The notes beneath the pieces are model-generated. The model was not told where the DNA came from and searched no databases. It saw only the letters and a program-made list of their open reading frames with translations. Made by a program: the position numbers and the translations under genes. Shown piece after piece: positions 18,965 to 31,204 of a DNA stretch of 64,000 nt (position 1 is its first letter; each line of letters starts with the position of its first letter). Location: positions 80,047,987 through 80,111,986 of the forward strand of contig NC_134017.1 of NCBI RefSeq assembly GCF_040712315.1. Reading direction: 5' to 3'. Source of the DNA: Castanea sativa (lineage: Eukaryota > Streptophyta > Magnoliopsida > Fagales > Fagaceae).

Positions 18965-20563
18965 TTTTAATGCTTTAACAGAATGTCCAAGCTTATTTTA
19001 GTCCGTTCCTTTCAAATCCTAGAACAGCAGAGAGAAGAGTTTCTTTGTCCAACAAATTATTACTTGTTTGTTCCATCACCCAAAAAATGTCCCCAAAAGC
19101 TTTGTTTGCATCTGGTAACAGAAAGGAGTGTAACAGAGTTCACTAGTTCAGTATGTCTCTCTTCTTGTACAAATTTGAAGTCATCTACATTCATATATGA
19201 CTATTTAATTTCTGTCTAACAGTTAAAGTTGAACTAAAACTCCTCCGACAGTTTGATTAGCTTTGCCATTGTCTGTCTTATGAAAGCAGATATACTTCTA
19301 AACATTTTATCTTCAAACAAATGACTTAAAACTGTCTGTGTGCATGCGCGCGTGCACATGTGACTACCTGAATGAGGTTGGAAAAACCTGAATGATGCTA
19401 TTTGAAATTGAAACTGAAGAAGGTTACAGGATATTTATTACAATTTTTGAGAAAACTAAGCTCCGAAGTAGTATATTGGTAAATAATATACTTCTAGAAA
19501 ACAATAAACAGCAGCAGTGCAGAACCAAGGAATAATAGCACACCATTATGCAACAAGGAATTGAAGAATCTACTGAGAGAAGTGAGCATGGGAAAATGCA
19601 GTCAAATTCTTCTCAAGTTTGATAAACCCATCTGAACTGACACCTTTAGTCTTCAAGAAATGGGAGTACCAATGAGCAGAAAGCTTTGGTTGCCTTTTTA
19701 AATCCGGGTCACCCATGTCTATATAGTAAAGGCCATAGCTTGATTCATAGCCACCCAATAACTCAAATAAATCCAAGAAGGACCATTGAAAATAGCCTCT
19801 CGTATTTGATCCATTCCTTCCAAAATTAGATTCGAGAAAGAGAAAAAGAAGGGGGAATTATGTCAAAGAAGTAAAAAGCACATATCAATGCAAAGAAACA
19901 TTTAGAAACTTATAATAATGCTCTCTAATGTATAAATTAGCTGATGACAGCTAACTTAGTTTTGAGGAAAACATAAAGATAAATATCAGATCATCCATCA
20001 ATCTAGTTTTACACGGGTATGAAATGGAATTAATTGTGATGATTATGTGTCCTAAGTTGGTGTGACGACTAATTACACCCCACAACTTGAGACTTTAGGT
20101 GATAAGTTTGTTAAATTTTGTGTTGGCAAATTAGACAACAGTTTATGAACTTTCTCTCCTCGCCACATGTGTTGTGGCAGAGAAATGTAAATATCTTGCT
20201 GTGCTATTGGTATTGGATAAGAGACTGTTAGAGAACTCTTTTGATGTATTAAGTTTTGGGTTCTGTTAGTATTTTGAGCCACTTCTGTGATCTCCCTAAT
20301 TTGCGATGTGACCACTGAGATAGGATCAGGATGTCAAGAGTTGCAGACACTCAGATTATAGTGAAGGTAATATTTAAAATAATTTTAGATTATTTATAAT
20401 ATTTAAACAGAAATCAATAGAAAATGGGCATACCTCAATGCATTAAGCAAAGCCCCAATATGTCCACGCAAGTAGTTCACCCTTGGCTCATCTTCCAATG
20501 ATGAATTGTGTAGTGATCTCTGTCCTGCAAAACCATTACAACCAAGATTTAGTTTCTCCCTAA

Positions 20564-20622
20564 CAAAAAAAAAAAAAAAAAAAAAAAAAAAGAAGAAGAA
20601 GAAGAAGAAGAAGAAGAAGAAA
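20564..20622. repeat. Poly(A) and (GAA)n tract in intron 12 of copy C
   Basis: An A run of about 27 bases is followed by a GAA/AGA trinucleotide run; the equivalent intron of B has only a short A run. Confidence 0.85.
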
Positions 20623-21318
20623 AGATTAAGTTTCTCAATTAGAGGATCATGTAAAATGAGAATAAAATTGGATTTTGAACTTATCTACCTACTACCCCCA
20701 AACATGAACAACAATCATAAGTTAGAACAAATGGTATTTGAGAGGGAAATGGAAGAAAATATGAAAGATTCAATTAGGGTTTTTTTTTAAGTAACTCATT
20801 TGTTCATTGTTTGATCACTTTTACTTTGAATGGTGCAAACATTTGAAAGCGAGAGTAAAACAGTTGACATTCTATCAAACATTTAGTTCATGGATATTGA
20901 TCCTCTATGCAGGCTGTCAATTGATTATTGTTTCAGATAATGTATTATAAAATGCCAAATAGTGATGGTAGTCTGTATATTTCTATTTCCATCTATCAAG
21001 TCTATATACCAAAATTATAGATAAAGTAAAAGAAATTTCTTCTCATTTGCAACCAAACCTGCCAATAAAGGCTTATTATGCGCTCTGTAGTTACCTAATA
21101 TTTGTGATTCAAAATGAGGAATCAAGAGTCACTTTTAAAATGAAGAAACTTATATTAAGAGGACTAAAATCATGAAAAGAAAATTCTGTGTTAAAAATCA
21201 CATTTCTATCAAAATGCCCTCGAGCATTACTTTGATGAGTGATTCTTCAGTTCTAAGGGGGCAAGAAGCACTCATACAAACAAACTCTTTGTGCATGAGC
21301 GCGCATGTGTGTGTGTGT

Positions 21319-21350
<32 letters not shown>

Positions 21351-21648
21351 CCATTCTCATGAATGTAAATAGGAGGATTTCCATAAGCTTGCTTGAAATA
21401 CTCCAGCAGTTCTTGCAAACCCCAAGGCTCAATCGAAAACTGAGTCAAATAGGCTAATTAGTATTACACAGATATGATCTTTACAAGTAAACCATCTCTG
21501 CATTAATGTTCATGTTCTCACCTTATTTACTGATATATCATTTTGAATAGCTGCACAATAGGACAAGTAGTATGCTACTTCAGTTTCATCTCTAAAGACT
21601 CGGATACACAATGGTGAATTTATTGAGGACCATCATGTATAAAATAAT

Positions 21649-21927
21649 GGATTCAGATCCTCTAGATTTCCTAGGGTACTCTACCAATAGATTTCCTTAA
21701 ATCCTAACCACTCTTTAATGATTTAATGGTATAGATTTTGTCATGTCAGCATTCCACTAACAATAATCTTAATTATTTTGTTTGCAACATTAATTTATTA
21801 TTTTAGGAATATTGTTAGTGGAATGCTGACATGGCAAAATCTATACCATTAAATCATTAAAGAGTGGTTAAGATTTAAGGAAATCTATTTGGTAGAGTAC
21901 CCTAAGAAATGTAGAGGATCTAAATCC
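21649..21927. mobile_element. Foldback MITE in intron 9 of copy C
   Basis: Two inverted arms of about 120 bp, starting GGATTCAGATCCTC and ending GAGGATCTAAATCC, surround a short AT-rich loop. Key matching stretches are taatggtatagattttg and caaaatctataccatta. Flanking 9-bp duplications are TAAAATAAT (21640-21648 and 21928-21936). Copy B has no element here. The 9-bp duplication and long TIRs indicate a Mutator-like MITE. Transcribed with the gene, it would form a strong hairpin in the intron. Confidence 0.88.
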
Positions 21928-23274
21928 TAAAATAATAGAATGAAGCCCAAATTGTAAAATTCAACAACAGACAGACAGAGTTGAATTGGTAAGCTGAGAA
22001 AGGCTAGAAGGTAATCTAATCACCGGTGAAATTAGTCCCCATTGTGATGAGTCAACATATGATAGAATTTACCTGTCAAGTCAATTGCCATGTCTGCATC
22101 AAGGTCTCTGACCTCCATGTTTAGTTTGCTAGAGTCATCCTTGATGTACAACATGTTATAGTAATTTAATGCTAGAAAGTCAAATGAACCCTTAACCAGA
22201 TTTGATTCGAAATTGGTGAAGGCTGGAAGTCTTGAGCCTAAATATTTTTTCATTACATCGGGATAGTCTCCATAAACCAAGGGATCTGCATACCTGCAAT
22301 GCCAAGCAGATCATGATAGCCTGACATATAAAGAATTCCGAACCTTTCTTATATATGGCTTATAATGCAAATATTAAAAAATCAAATGTTTTCACAATAA
22401 AAAAAAAAATTAAAAAAAACTAAACCAAAAGAATCTCAAACTTTGTATTGACTACTTGCATTAGGGCTATACCATATTCACATTACACTTCATAGACGCC
22501 ACAATGAGATGACAGCATGTAAGGTCAATTTGTTTGTGAATGTGTAACTTACCAACCAATCTGGAAGTCCATGGCTCTTTGAGCGGCAATAACATCTTCA
22601 GTTTTGTTTGTTAGAGGAAGAAACCAGAAAGCTAAGAGATCGATTCCTATAAATCCATGCTGCTGGTCCTGCATTGCGCGCACTCAATTTGTTCATATAT
22701 ATGTTCCCAATTTTTTTTTTTTAATCTTTTTTTCCCTTGGTATGTGTTTTTCTAAAAGTTTAGAACAAAGGCACAAAGGTACTGTAAAGAGGGCGCTTCT
22801 TTCTTCAGGCTGAAAAACCCAACCATGATCTTCATTTTTGAACGTCATATAGTTAAGGCATAACATTGATTAATTCATTAAATTGGCCAAGCCACTTGAA
22901 ATGAATAGCTTCGATAGTACCTGGTACTTTTCCTTGTATAATCTAGCAACTGATGCATGAGCTAACAAGATATGATGAGTTGCCAAGTATGGCTCAGTTG
23001 AGGAGTTGCCTCTGGAGCAATTAGTGCCAGATGGAGGAGAACAATGTTCAGGTGGCAGAAATCCCGATTCATAACCTGCCTTTACGAATATATTGGCCTC
23101 ATTCATAGTAGTCCAATGTAACACCCTGTCACCAAAATTCCTAAAGCAGACATCTGCATATGCCGTGAAGTCTTTCCTGCATCCACATCTAGATTATTAA
23201 ATCACATTCCTTGCCAGGATTTGTTCATACCACACAGAATGTGGATAAATACACTCCAGCATAATAGTTGTCTA

Positions 23275-23415
<141 letters not shown>

Positions 23416-25502
23416 TCAGCAGGAAAAAAAGGCATGGACAAATTAGCATACATAAGGACTATCAAATTGAGAAAATTGTACTATTGTCACGTATGATTGA
23501 AATGGACAATAACCATTGCTGGATAGTTCATTAATAAGATTGTTGTAATATTGTAGACCCTTTGGATTGACAGGTCCTCTTCCATCTGAAACATTAGAAA
23601 ATAAGCAGCTTAAGTATGAGAAAAAAGTACTAAATCACTTCTTGTTCGGTTAATGAAAGAAATTTGTGATCATACTTGGAATAAGTCTTGCCCATGAGAT
23701 AGAAAATCTATAGGCCTCTAAACCTGTGTCCACCATGAGCTGGACATCATCCTGCATGTGTGTGATCAACCTTATCATACATAGACCACACTCCTATAGT
23801 CATATTACTAAATGGTTAAAATTGAATGAGCATATAATTAGTTGGTTTTGTCATGGGTCGTATAATTAGTATCTATCAGGCAGAGCACAGCCAATCAAAG
23901 AATGAACAATTGTCATGTGGAACACTTTCATTTTGTTATAATTATGGTTTACCATTTTCTAACATCTTAAGTTTTTGGGACAATTCATCATTTATCATGG
24001 TATTATAAAAAGTGGTGCTAAGTTTAGATCATGTTTTCCCTCTAACTCAAATTTAAAAAGTTAAAATACCACCTGTTTAATTGGTAATATATTAATGGAT
24101 ATATACATCAACACACACCTTGTTAGACACAAATCAATTAGGGGATAAACTAACCTATAGTCCACTTCAAACAGTCCTCGGAAAAGAATTATTGTACATA
24201 CCTTGTATTTGTGATACTGATCACATGCTATGTCCCCATTGTCTCCATGCATTTTCCTGAAAATTTAAAAATTTTGTTAACCCCTCAGGTTTTTCCTATA
24301 AATATTGCTTTTATAGGTTTTCCACTTCGTCACCAATTGACTGAGTTATTTACTTCACTACACTTTAATTATTATTGGTGACTTGTATATTTTGGTTACT
24401 TAACTGAAAATAAATTTAAATTCATAATTGGTTAATGTGCAAAGTTGATTAGTTCCCACATAAAAATCAACCAAGAGGTTTGCTAAAGATATTGGGTTTA
24501 TATTAATCTAATGCCCCAAAAGGCCCAATATATTGTAAGTTTATGTAGGGCTAATCCTAGCTCTTTATCATGTAGAAGTAGACGTAGGCCGTCAAGCTGA
24601 AACCATGTACTCTTGTGTTTTGTCTCTCTCTTGCTCTTACTTCTCTAAATTATTTTATTCTTGTCTCTCAACAGGGTCTAAATAGACTTAGCTTAATTAT
24701 ATCTCATTTCAGTTCTAATATTATCAATCCAAGTGATATATAGTCATTCGCTTTATATGGAATAAATGAGATTTTGATTTTCAAGCACTTGAAAAATGGG
24801 ACTATTATGAGCACTAATAGTACTTTTGATATACTAATCAATTTGAATGCAAATAATCTCATTTTTATTTAATAAACAAATACCAGGGAATAAACTATTT
24901 CATAAACATGTTACTACTTATTAACCAAGTTAGTTGTATAATAGAACATTAATTTACTTTTTGGGAGGAAAATGATTAGAATATCACTTCACAATACTAT
25001 ACTAATTATAAAGAAGCTTTACCAGAATGGGAAAAGGAATCCCATATGCTAGGCCCCCTCCCATCTTCATTTGCTGCACCTTCAACCTTTTATATATATA
25101 AACATTTTTGTCAAGCATATGAAGAAATAGAGAGAATATTAATTATCTATTATAAAACATCAATTCTTTACAACTTTTAGTAATGAAATAACTAAACAAA
25201 CAAATAACACTTCAAATAATAATAATAATAAAGTTATGTTTAAGAAAAAAAAATTGAAAAGACTTTATAAAACCATTAATTAATAAACAGACCTGATAAG
25301 CAGAAGTCCCAGAACCAAACACAAAGTCAGGTGGGAAGTCATCTCTGCTAAATTCATCAACCCCCAGTACTTCAACCACTGATATGTTTACCAGAAGAAA
25401 TAGAAAGATATGAGACAGACTCAACATCTTTGCTTTTTTTTTTTTCCTCAAAGCATGCATGTATTCTTGTCCTCTATAGCTTGACCCAAATGAATGGCTC
25501 TA

Positions 25503-25740
25503 TGGGAAATGTTAACAAGCACGGGCGGTGCTTGTTAAGATTTTCTCTTTTGTGTTTTACCTTTAAAAAAAAAAAAAAAAATTGTCAAAAAATTGTCAGA
25601 AAATGTAAAAAAAAATTACCAAAAACTAAAAAATTGCCAAAAATTAAAAAAATTACCCAAAAATTTACTCATTGATGGACACATTTCAATGACCGTTAAC
25701 ACAACCCTTAGCCAGACTTCCTATCAAAAAAAAAAAAAAA
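25503..25740. mobile_element. MITE and A-rich tract in the 5' leader of copy C
   Basis: GGGAAATGTTAACAAGCACG on the left and GACCGTTAACACAACCC on the right (to 25708) match the family seen at 12466-12656. A poly(A) run follows. The insertion splits the sequence between the start codon and the TATA-like TATAATTT at 25739-25748, so the TATA is now about 315 bp from the ATG instead of about 70. Confidence 0.6.
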
Positions 25741-26292
25741 AAATTATAGCCAGACAAAGAGTGGGTCCCACCCACCAGTAGAAAAATCGACATGCAAAGG
25801 ATTGGTTGTGCATCAAAGTATCTTACTAGGTTGAGAAATGAGAAAGAGACAAACTTGTCCTGGTTGCCGACTCAGGAATACTGGACATTTTACAAATGTC
25901 AACAGCAAAATGACAGAATATTTTGACACTTGCATTCATGGCGTTTGTTTTATTAGAGATAATTATAATAGGCTAACTTGCCATTCGAACCCTTTCTCCT
26001 TAGACCCTAAGTACTTTTGTATACGAAGAGGTACCAATTCAGTTACAAAACCTTTAGTGCATTCATGGCGTTTGTTGGTTTGTTTAGAAATTAGAAAAAA
26101 ATATTTTGTATGAAATGATACTACACTAACTTATTAAAATTCAATAAATGAGAGATGTGTGTAAAAATAATTAGTAGGGTAGTTATTTTTTGTTGACATG
26201 TCTCACACTTATTAAATTTTGATACTGCTAACATGGTATCATTTGATACCAAATACCTTCTTTCTCAGACATTAGACCCTAAAATATTCATG

Positions 26293-26662
26293 ACTAAAAT
26301 GTAAAACTGACCCTCTAATTTTCTTCAGATTTCATTCCAGTACTCTAACTTTACTTTAGTTCATTTCAGTTCTTTAAGTTTCAAATTTATTCAATGAAGG
26401 CCTTTCCTATATCCTTTGTTAAAATTTTTTTGAAAAAAAAAATTAGCAAAAAATTTTCAATCATTAATTGAATTTTTTAATTTAAAAAATTTGAAGAAAA
26501 ATTTAAAAAATTGAAAAATTAACCACAACATATAACAAAAGTTGATGGAAAATCCTTAATTAAATAAACTTGAAAGTTAGAGGACTGAAATGAATAAAAG
26601 TAAAGTTAGAGGATTAAAATGAAATCTGAAGAAACTTAGAGGGACAATTTTGTATTTTAACT
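26293..26662. mobile_element. MULE-type MITE, second copy
   Basis: It starts ACTAAAATGTAAAACTGACC and ends GGGACAATTTTGTATTTTAA, the same family as 14739-15017, with long inward inverted repeats. The flanks atattcatg and agattcatt are a decayed 9-bp duplication. The equivalent spacer near 48025 lacks it. Confidence 0.7.
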
Positions 26663-28759
26663 TAGATTCATTTATGAAGAGCTCTTGCCTCTTGGTTAAG
26701 TGAATAATACCAATATTTTAAAAATTAAAAATAAATGTAGTGGAAAGATCATGATTTTGAAATCAGATAGTTCAAAGAATCGTAGAAAGAAGAGGTTCAA
26801 GATTTTTGAGATTAGACGAGATCCAACCAAGATTGAACCGTGATTATGTTATAATTAATTTAATAATAATTAAAAATATAAATAAATATATTAAATTAGT
26901 GCAAAATGAAAATTTGAATAAAATAGTCTAGATAAATATAAAGACCATTTTTTAAATATATTTTTCACATCACAACTTTATTATAGTGTTTCAAAAATCA
27001 ATGCAATATTATCAAATATATATATAAATAAATAAAAAAGAATAATAATGACAAACAAAAGCCAAAATGGCACAAGTAAAGAAAACAATGGTGTATCATA
27101 AATTATAAAGAAATATTAATAACTTTTTATATCTCTCATAAATGTGATATTAAAACTATCCTAATTTGGTTTATTAACAATTACTCTAAGCGCATTCGTT
27201 AACATGACGGGAGGAAGACCATGACTCAATAAATGAGTCAAAAGCTTTCAAAACTCTTTTTTTGTTATTTTCAATGCATTGTCACCTGACTACGCTCAAC
27301 AAACTAAAAGGCAAAATAAAGTTGGAAGCAAAGCATCTACCTAAACTGAAGGCAGGAGACTACGATATGACGAACAAAAGAAGAAGCAGAGATTAAACAA
27401 TGTAGAAGAAGAAGAAGGGCAATCTTGCGCTGTCTGCAATGGATTAGGTTTAGGTGGCGACCTACTGAATAGAATTGAAATTTTACAAAATAGAATTACC
27501 CATTTCTAAATTTTTACAACTTATAGCATTACTTATTAATGTTACCCAATACAATTTTGAATTCAAGGACTCTTCAATTATAGAGTTTATTGCATGTGAA
27601 CCTCTGTCCACAACTTCAAACACTCGCTTGAAAAATCTGGTTCAGCATTGTAATTTTTGGAATATGTAGCAACTTCAACATTACCAGTTTTGAATTTTCT
27701 TCAAGCTTGATCACCAATATAGACTTTTGAGAGCAAAAAGCATAGTACCTTTAAAATTTACAATAAGTAGCTCTCCAAAAGTCTTTTTCACATGCTCTAA
27801 GGTTTTCTTATATACTTTAAGCTTACATGCATGAAACCCTAGTCACTTGATAGGCTAAATGGACTAAAATAAGCTTGATTGATCAATTGATCGACTAGCC
27901 ATCAAAAACTATCAAACAAACAAAAACTTGAATTTGATATGTTTGTTTAAAAAAAATATACTTCTAAGACAAATATAAGATATTATTTTGTTCACGGTTT
28001 GCCAACCAAAAATCTAGACTCGACAGCATCATCTGTCTTGTTGCTTGTTATAATATGTGGCTTGAATTTGAGGTGCACCAAGTTCGTATATTATTTGTTA
28101 CATAGAATCCAAACTCAGAAATCCCACTCTTGCCTGACATTGATCATTGATTTTGCCATTACCAACCTTGTCTTTTTTTTTTTGTAGGGAATTTCAAACC
28201 TCACACACAAAAAGACACGTTGCTTTCTAGTTGTTTTAGAGAGAGAGAGAGTGGCAACAAACAGCGCTGATCTTAGGCACCTCAACTTTTTGTAGAATTA
28301 AGAGTTCTTGTGGACTGTTAGTTGTGGTATGAGAGAGACCTTTTTGTTAAATTACCAACTTAGGACCTCCTGCTTTAATACTGTTGTAAATTATCGATTA
28401 TCCCAAAAGCTTAAGCTATAGAGATATGGCAAATTTAATCATTTTTATCACATACTTCTAACACTTTTGAGTTGTATTTGGAATTTGAGTTTCTTGGGAT
28501 TTTTAGTGTTGACAAAGTCTATGATAAATTTATTTGAAATTATTGATTGATCTATATTCCATTGTAATAGTATGAGCGCCGAACGGAAAACAAAGTGCAC
28601 TATTCGGTACTCTGTCTTCCTGCTTCAAAATTTCAGCCTCCAACTCGATCTTTCACGTGCAAGATAGAATGGTTATCTTGTTCAATTTCAAATGAATTAC
28701 AAGCTGAACTTTAAAAATAAAATAAAATAAAAAATAGACTTAAAAAAAAATCAGAGAAT
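26663..28759. other. Spacer between copies C and D, duplicated upstream block
   Basis: Noncoding. 26700-27180 matches 37690-38190 and 48050-48380. 27180-28600 matches 38340-40150 and 55050-56380. It includes a GAGAGAGA run near 28240. I recognise no gene. Because it is shared by units C, D and E it was part of the unit before duplication. Confidence 0.5.
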
Positions 28760-29361
28760 TTCAAGATAGATTTTAATGCTTTAACAGAATGTCCAAGCTT
28801 ATTTTAATCCAGTTCCTTTTCCAAATCCTAGAACAGCAGAGAGAAGAGTCTCTTTGTACAACAAACTATCACTTGATTGTTCATCACCTAAAAAAAGTCT
28901 CCAAAACCTTTGCTTGCTTGTGGTGACAGAAAGGATTGTAACAGAGATCAGTATGTTTGTCTTCTTGTACAAATTTGAAGCCATCTCCACTCATATATGA
29001 CTATCTCGTTTCTGTCTTAACAGTTAGTACTTGAACTAAAACTCGTCCGACAGTTTGATTAGCTTTACCATTGTCTGTCTTATGAAAGCAGATATACTTC
29101 TAAACATTTTATCTTCAAACAAATGACTGAAAACTGTGCGCGTGCACATGTGACTGACTGAATGAGGTTGGAAAAACCAGAATTATGTTATTTGAAATTG
29201 AAACTGAAGAAGGTTACAGGATGTTTATTACAGTTTTTTGAAAAAAATAAGCTCCAACGTAGTTTATTGGTAAATAATATATTTTTAGTAATAAAATAAA
29301 GAGCAGCAGTGCAGAACCAAGGTTTACTAGCACACCATTATGCAAAAAGGAATGGAAGGAT

Positions 29362-31136
29362 CTACCGAGAGAAGTGAGCATGGGAAAATGTAGTCAAATT
29401 CTTCTCAAGTTTGATAAACCCATCTGAGCTGACACCTTTTGTCTTCAAGAAATGGGAGTACCAATGAGCAGAAAGCTTTGGTTGCCTTTTTAAATCCAGG
29501 TCATCCATGTCTATGTAGTAAAGGCCAAAGCTTGATTCATAGCCGTCCAATAACTCTAATAAATCCAAGAAGGACCATTGAAAATAGCCTCTCGTATTTG
29601 ATCCATTCCTTCCAAAATTAGATTGGAGAAAGAGAAAAAGAAGGGGGAATTATGTCAAGGAAGTAAAAACCATATATCAATGCAAAGAAACATTTAGAAA
29701 CTTATAATAATGCTCTCCAATGTATAAATTAGCTGATGACTTTTTAGTCTTTAGTACAAATAAATTTTGCTAGCTAACTTAGTTTTGGGGAAAACATAAA
29801 GGAATATAACTATCAGAGCATCCATCAATCTAGGTTTACAAGTGTATGAAATGGAATTAATTGTGATGATTATGTGCCTTAAATTGGTGTGACAACTAAT
29901 TATACCCACAATTTGAGACTTTAGGTGATAAGTTAGTTAAATTTTGTGTAGGGAAATTAGACAACAGTGAGCTCAGTTTTATGAACTTTCTTTCCTTGCC
30001 ACATGTGCTGTGGCAGAGAAATATAAATATAAATATCTTGTTGTGTTATTGGTATTAGACAAGAGAAAGTTAGAGAACTCTTTTGATGTATTAAGTTTTG
30101 GGTTCTGTTAGTATTTTTGCACCACTTCTGTGATCTCCCTAATTTGCGTGTGACGACTGAGATAGGATCAGGATGTCTAGAATTGCAGATGCTCAGATTA
30201 TAGTGAAGGTAATATCTAAAATAGTTTTAGATTATTTATAAGATTTAAACAGAAATCAATAGAAAATGGGCATACCTCAGTGCATCAAGCAAAGCCCCAA
30301 TATGTCCGTGCAAGTAGTTCACCCTTGGCTCATCTTCCAATGATGAATTGTGTGGTGTTTGCTGTCCTGCAAAAACATTAAAACCAAGATTAAGCTTCTA
30401 CCTAACCAAAAAAAAAAAAGATTAATTTTCTCAATTAAGGGATCACTTAAAATGAAAATAAAATTGGATTTTGAACTTAGCTACGTACTGCCCCCAAACA
30501 TGAACAAAAATCATAAGTTAGAACAAATGGTATTTGAGAGGGCAATGGAAGAAAATATGAAAGATTCAATTAGGATTTCTTTTTTTTTCTAAAGTAACTC
30601 ATTTGTTCATTGTTTGATTGCTTTTATTTTGAATGGTGCAAATATTTGAAAATGAGAGTAAAATGGTTGACGTTCTATCAAACATTTAGTTCATGGATAT
30701 TGATCCTTTATGCAGGCTGCCAATTGATTGTTGTTTCAGATAATGTATTATAAAATGCCAAATTGTGATGGTAGTCTGTATATTTCTATGTCCATCTATC
30801 AAGTCCATATGCCAAAACTAGTGACTGCTTTTACAAATATTACAATCGAAGATAGAGTAAAAGAAATTCTTCTCATTTGCAACTAAGTCTGCCAATAAAG
30901 GCTTATTATACACTCCGTAGCTACCTAATATTTGTGATTCAAAATGAGGAAGCAAGAGTCACATTTAAAGTAAAGAAACTTATATTAAGAGGACTAAAAT
31001 CATGAAAAGAAAATTCTGTGTTAAAAATCATATTTCTATCAAAATGCCCTCTAGCATTACTTTGATGAATGATTCTTCAGTTCTAAGAGAGCAAGAAGCA
31101 TACATACAAACAAACTCTTTGTGCATGAGCACGCAT

Positions 31137-31204
<68 letters not shown>

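Noticed and set aside
18983..19219. Plus-strand frame downstream of copy C, repeated near the other copies
   Set aside because: It is the shared downstream block; equivalent frames in other units are disrupted or lie on the other strand, so it is not conserved as protein.
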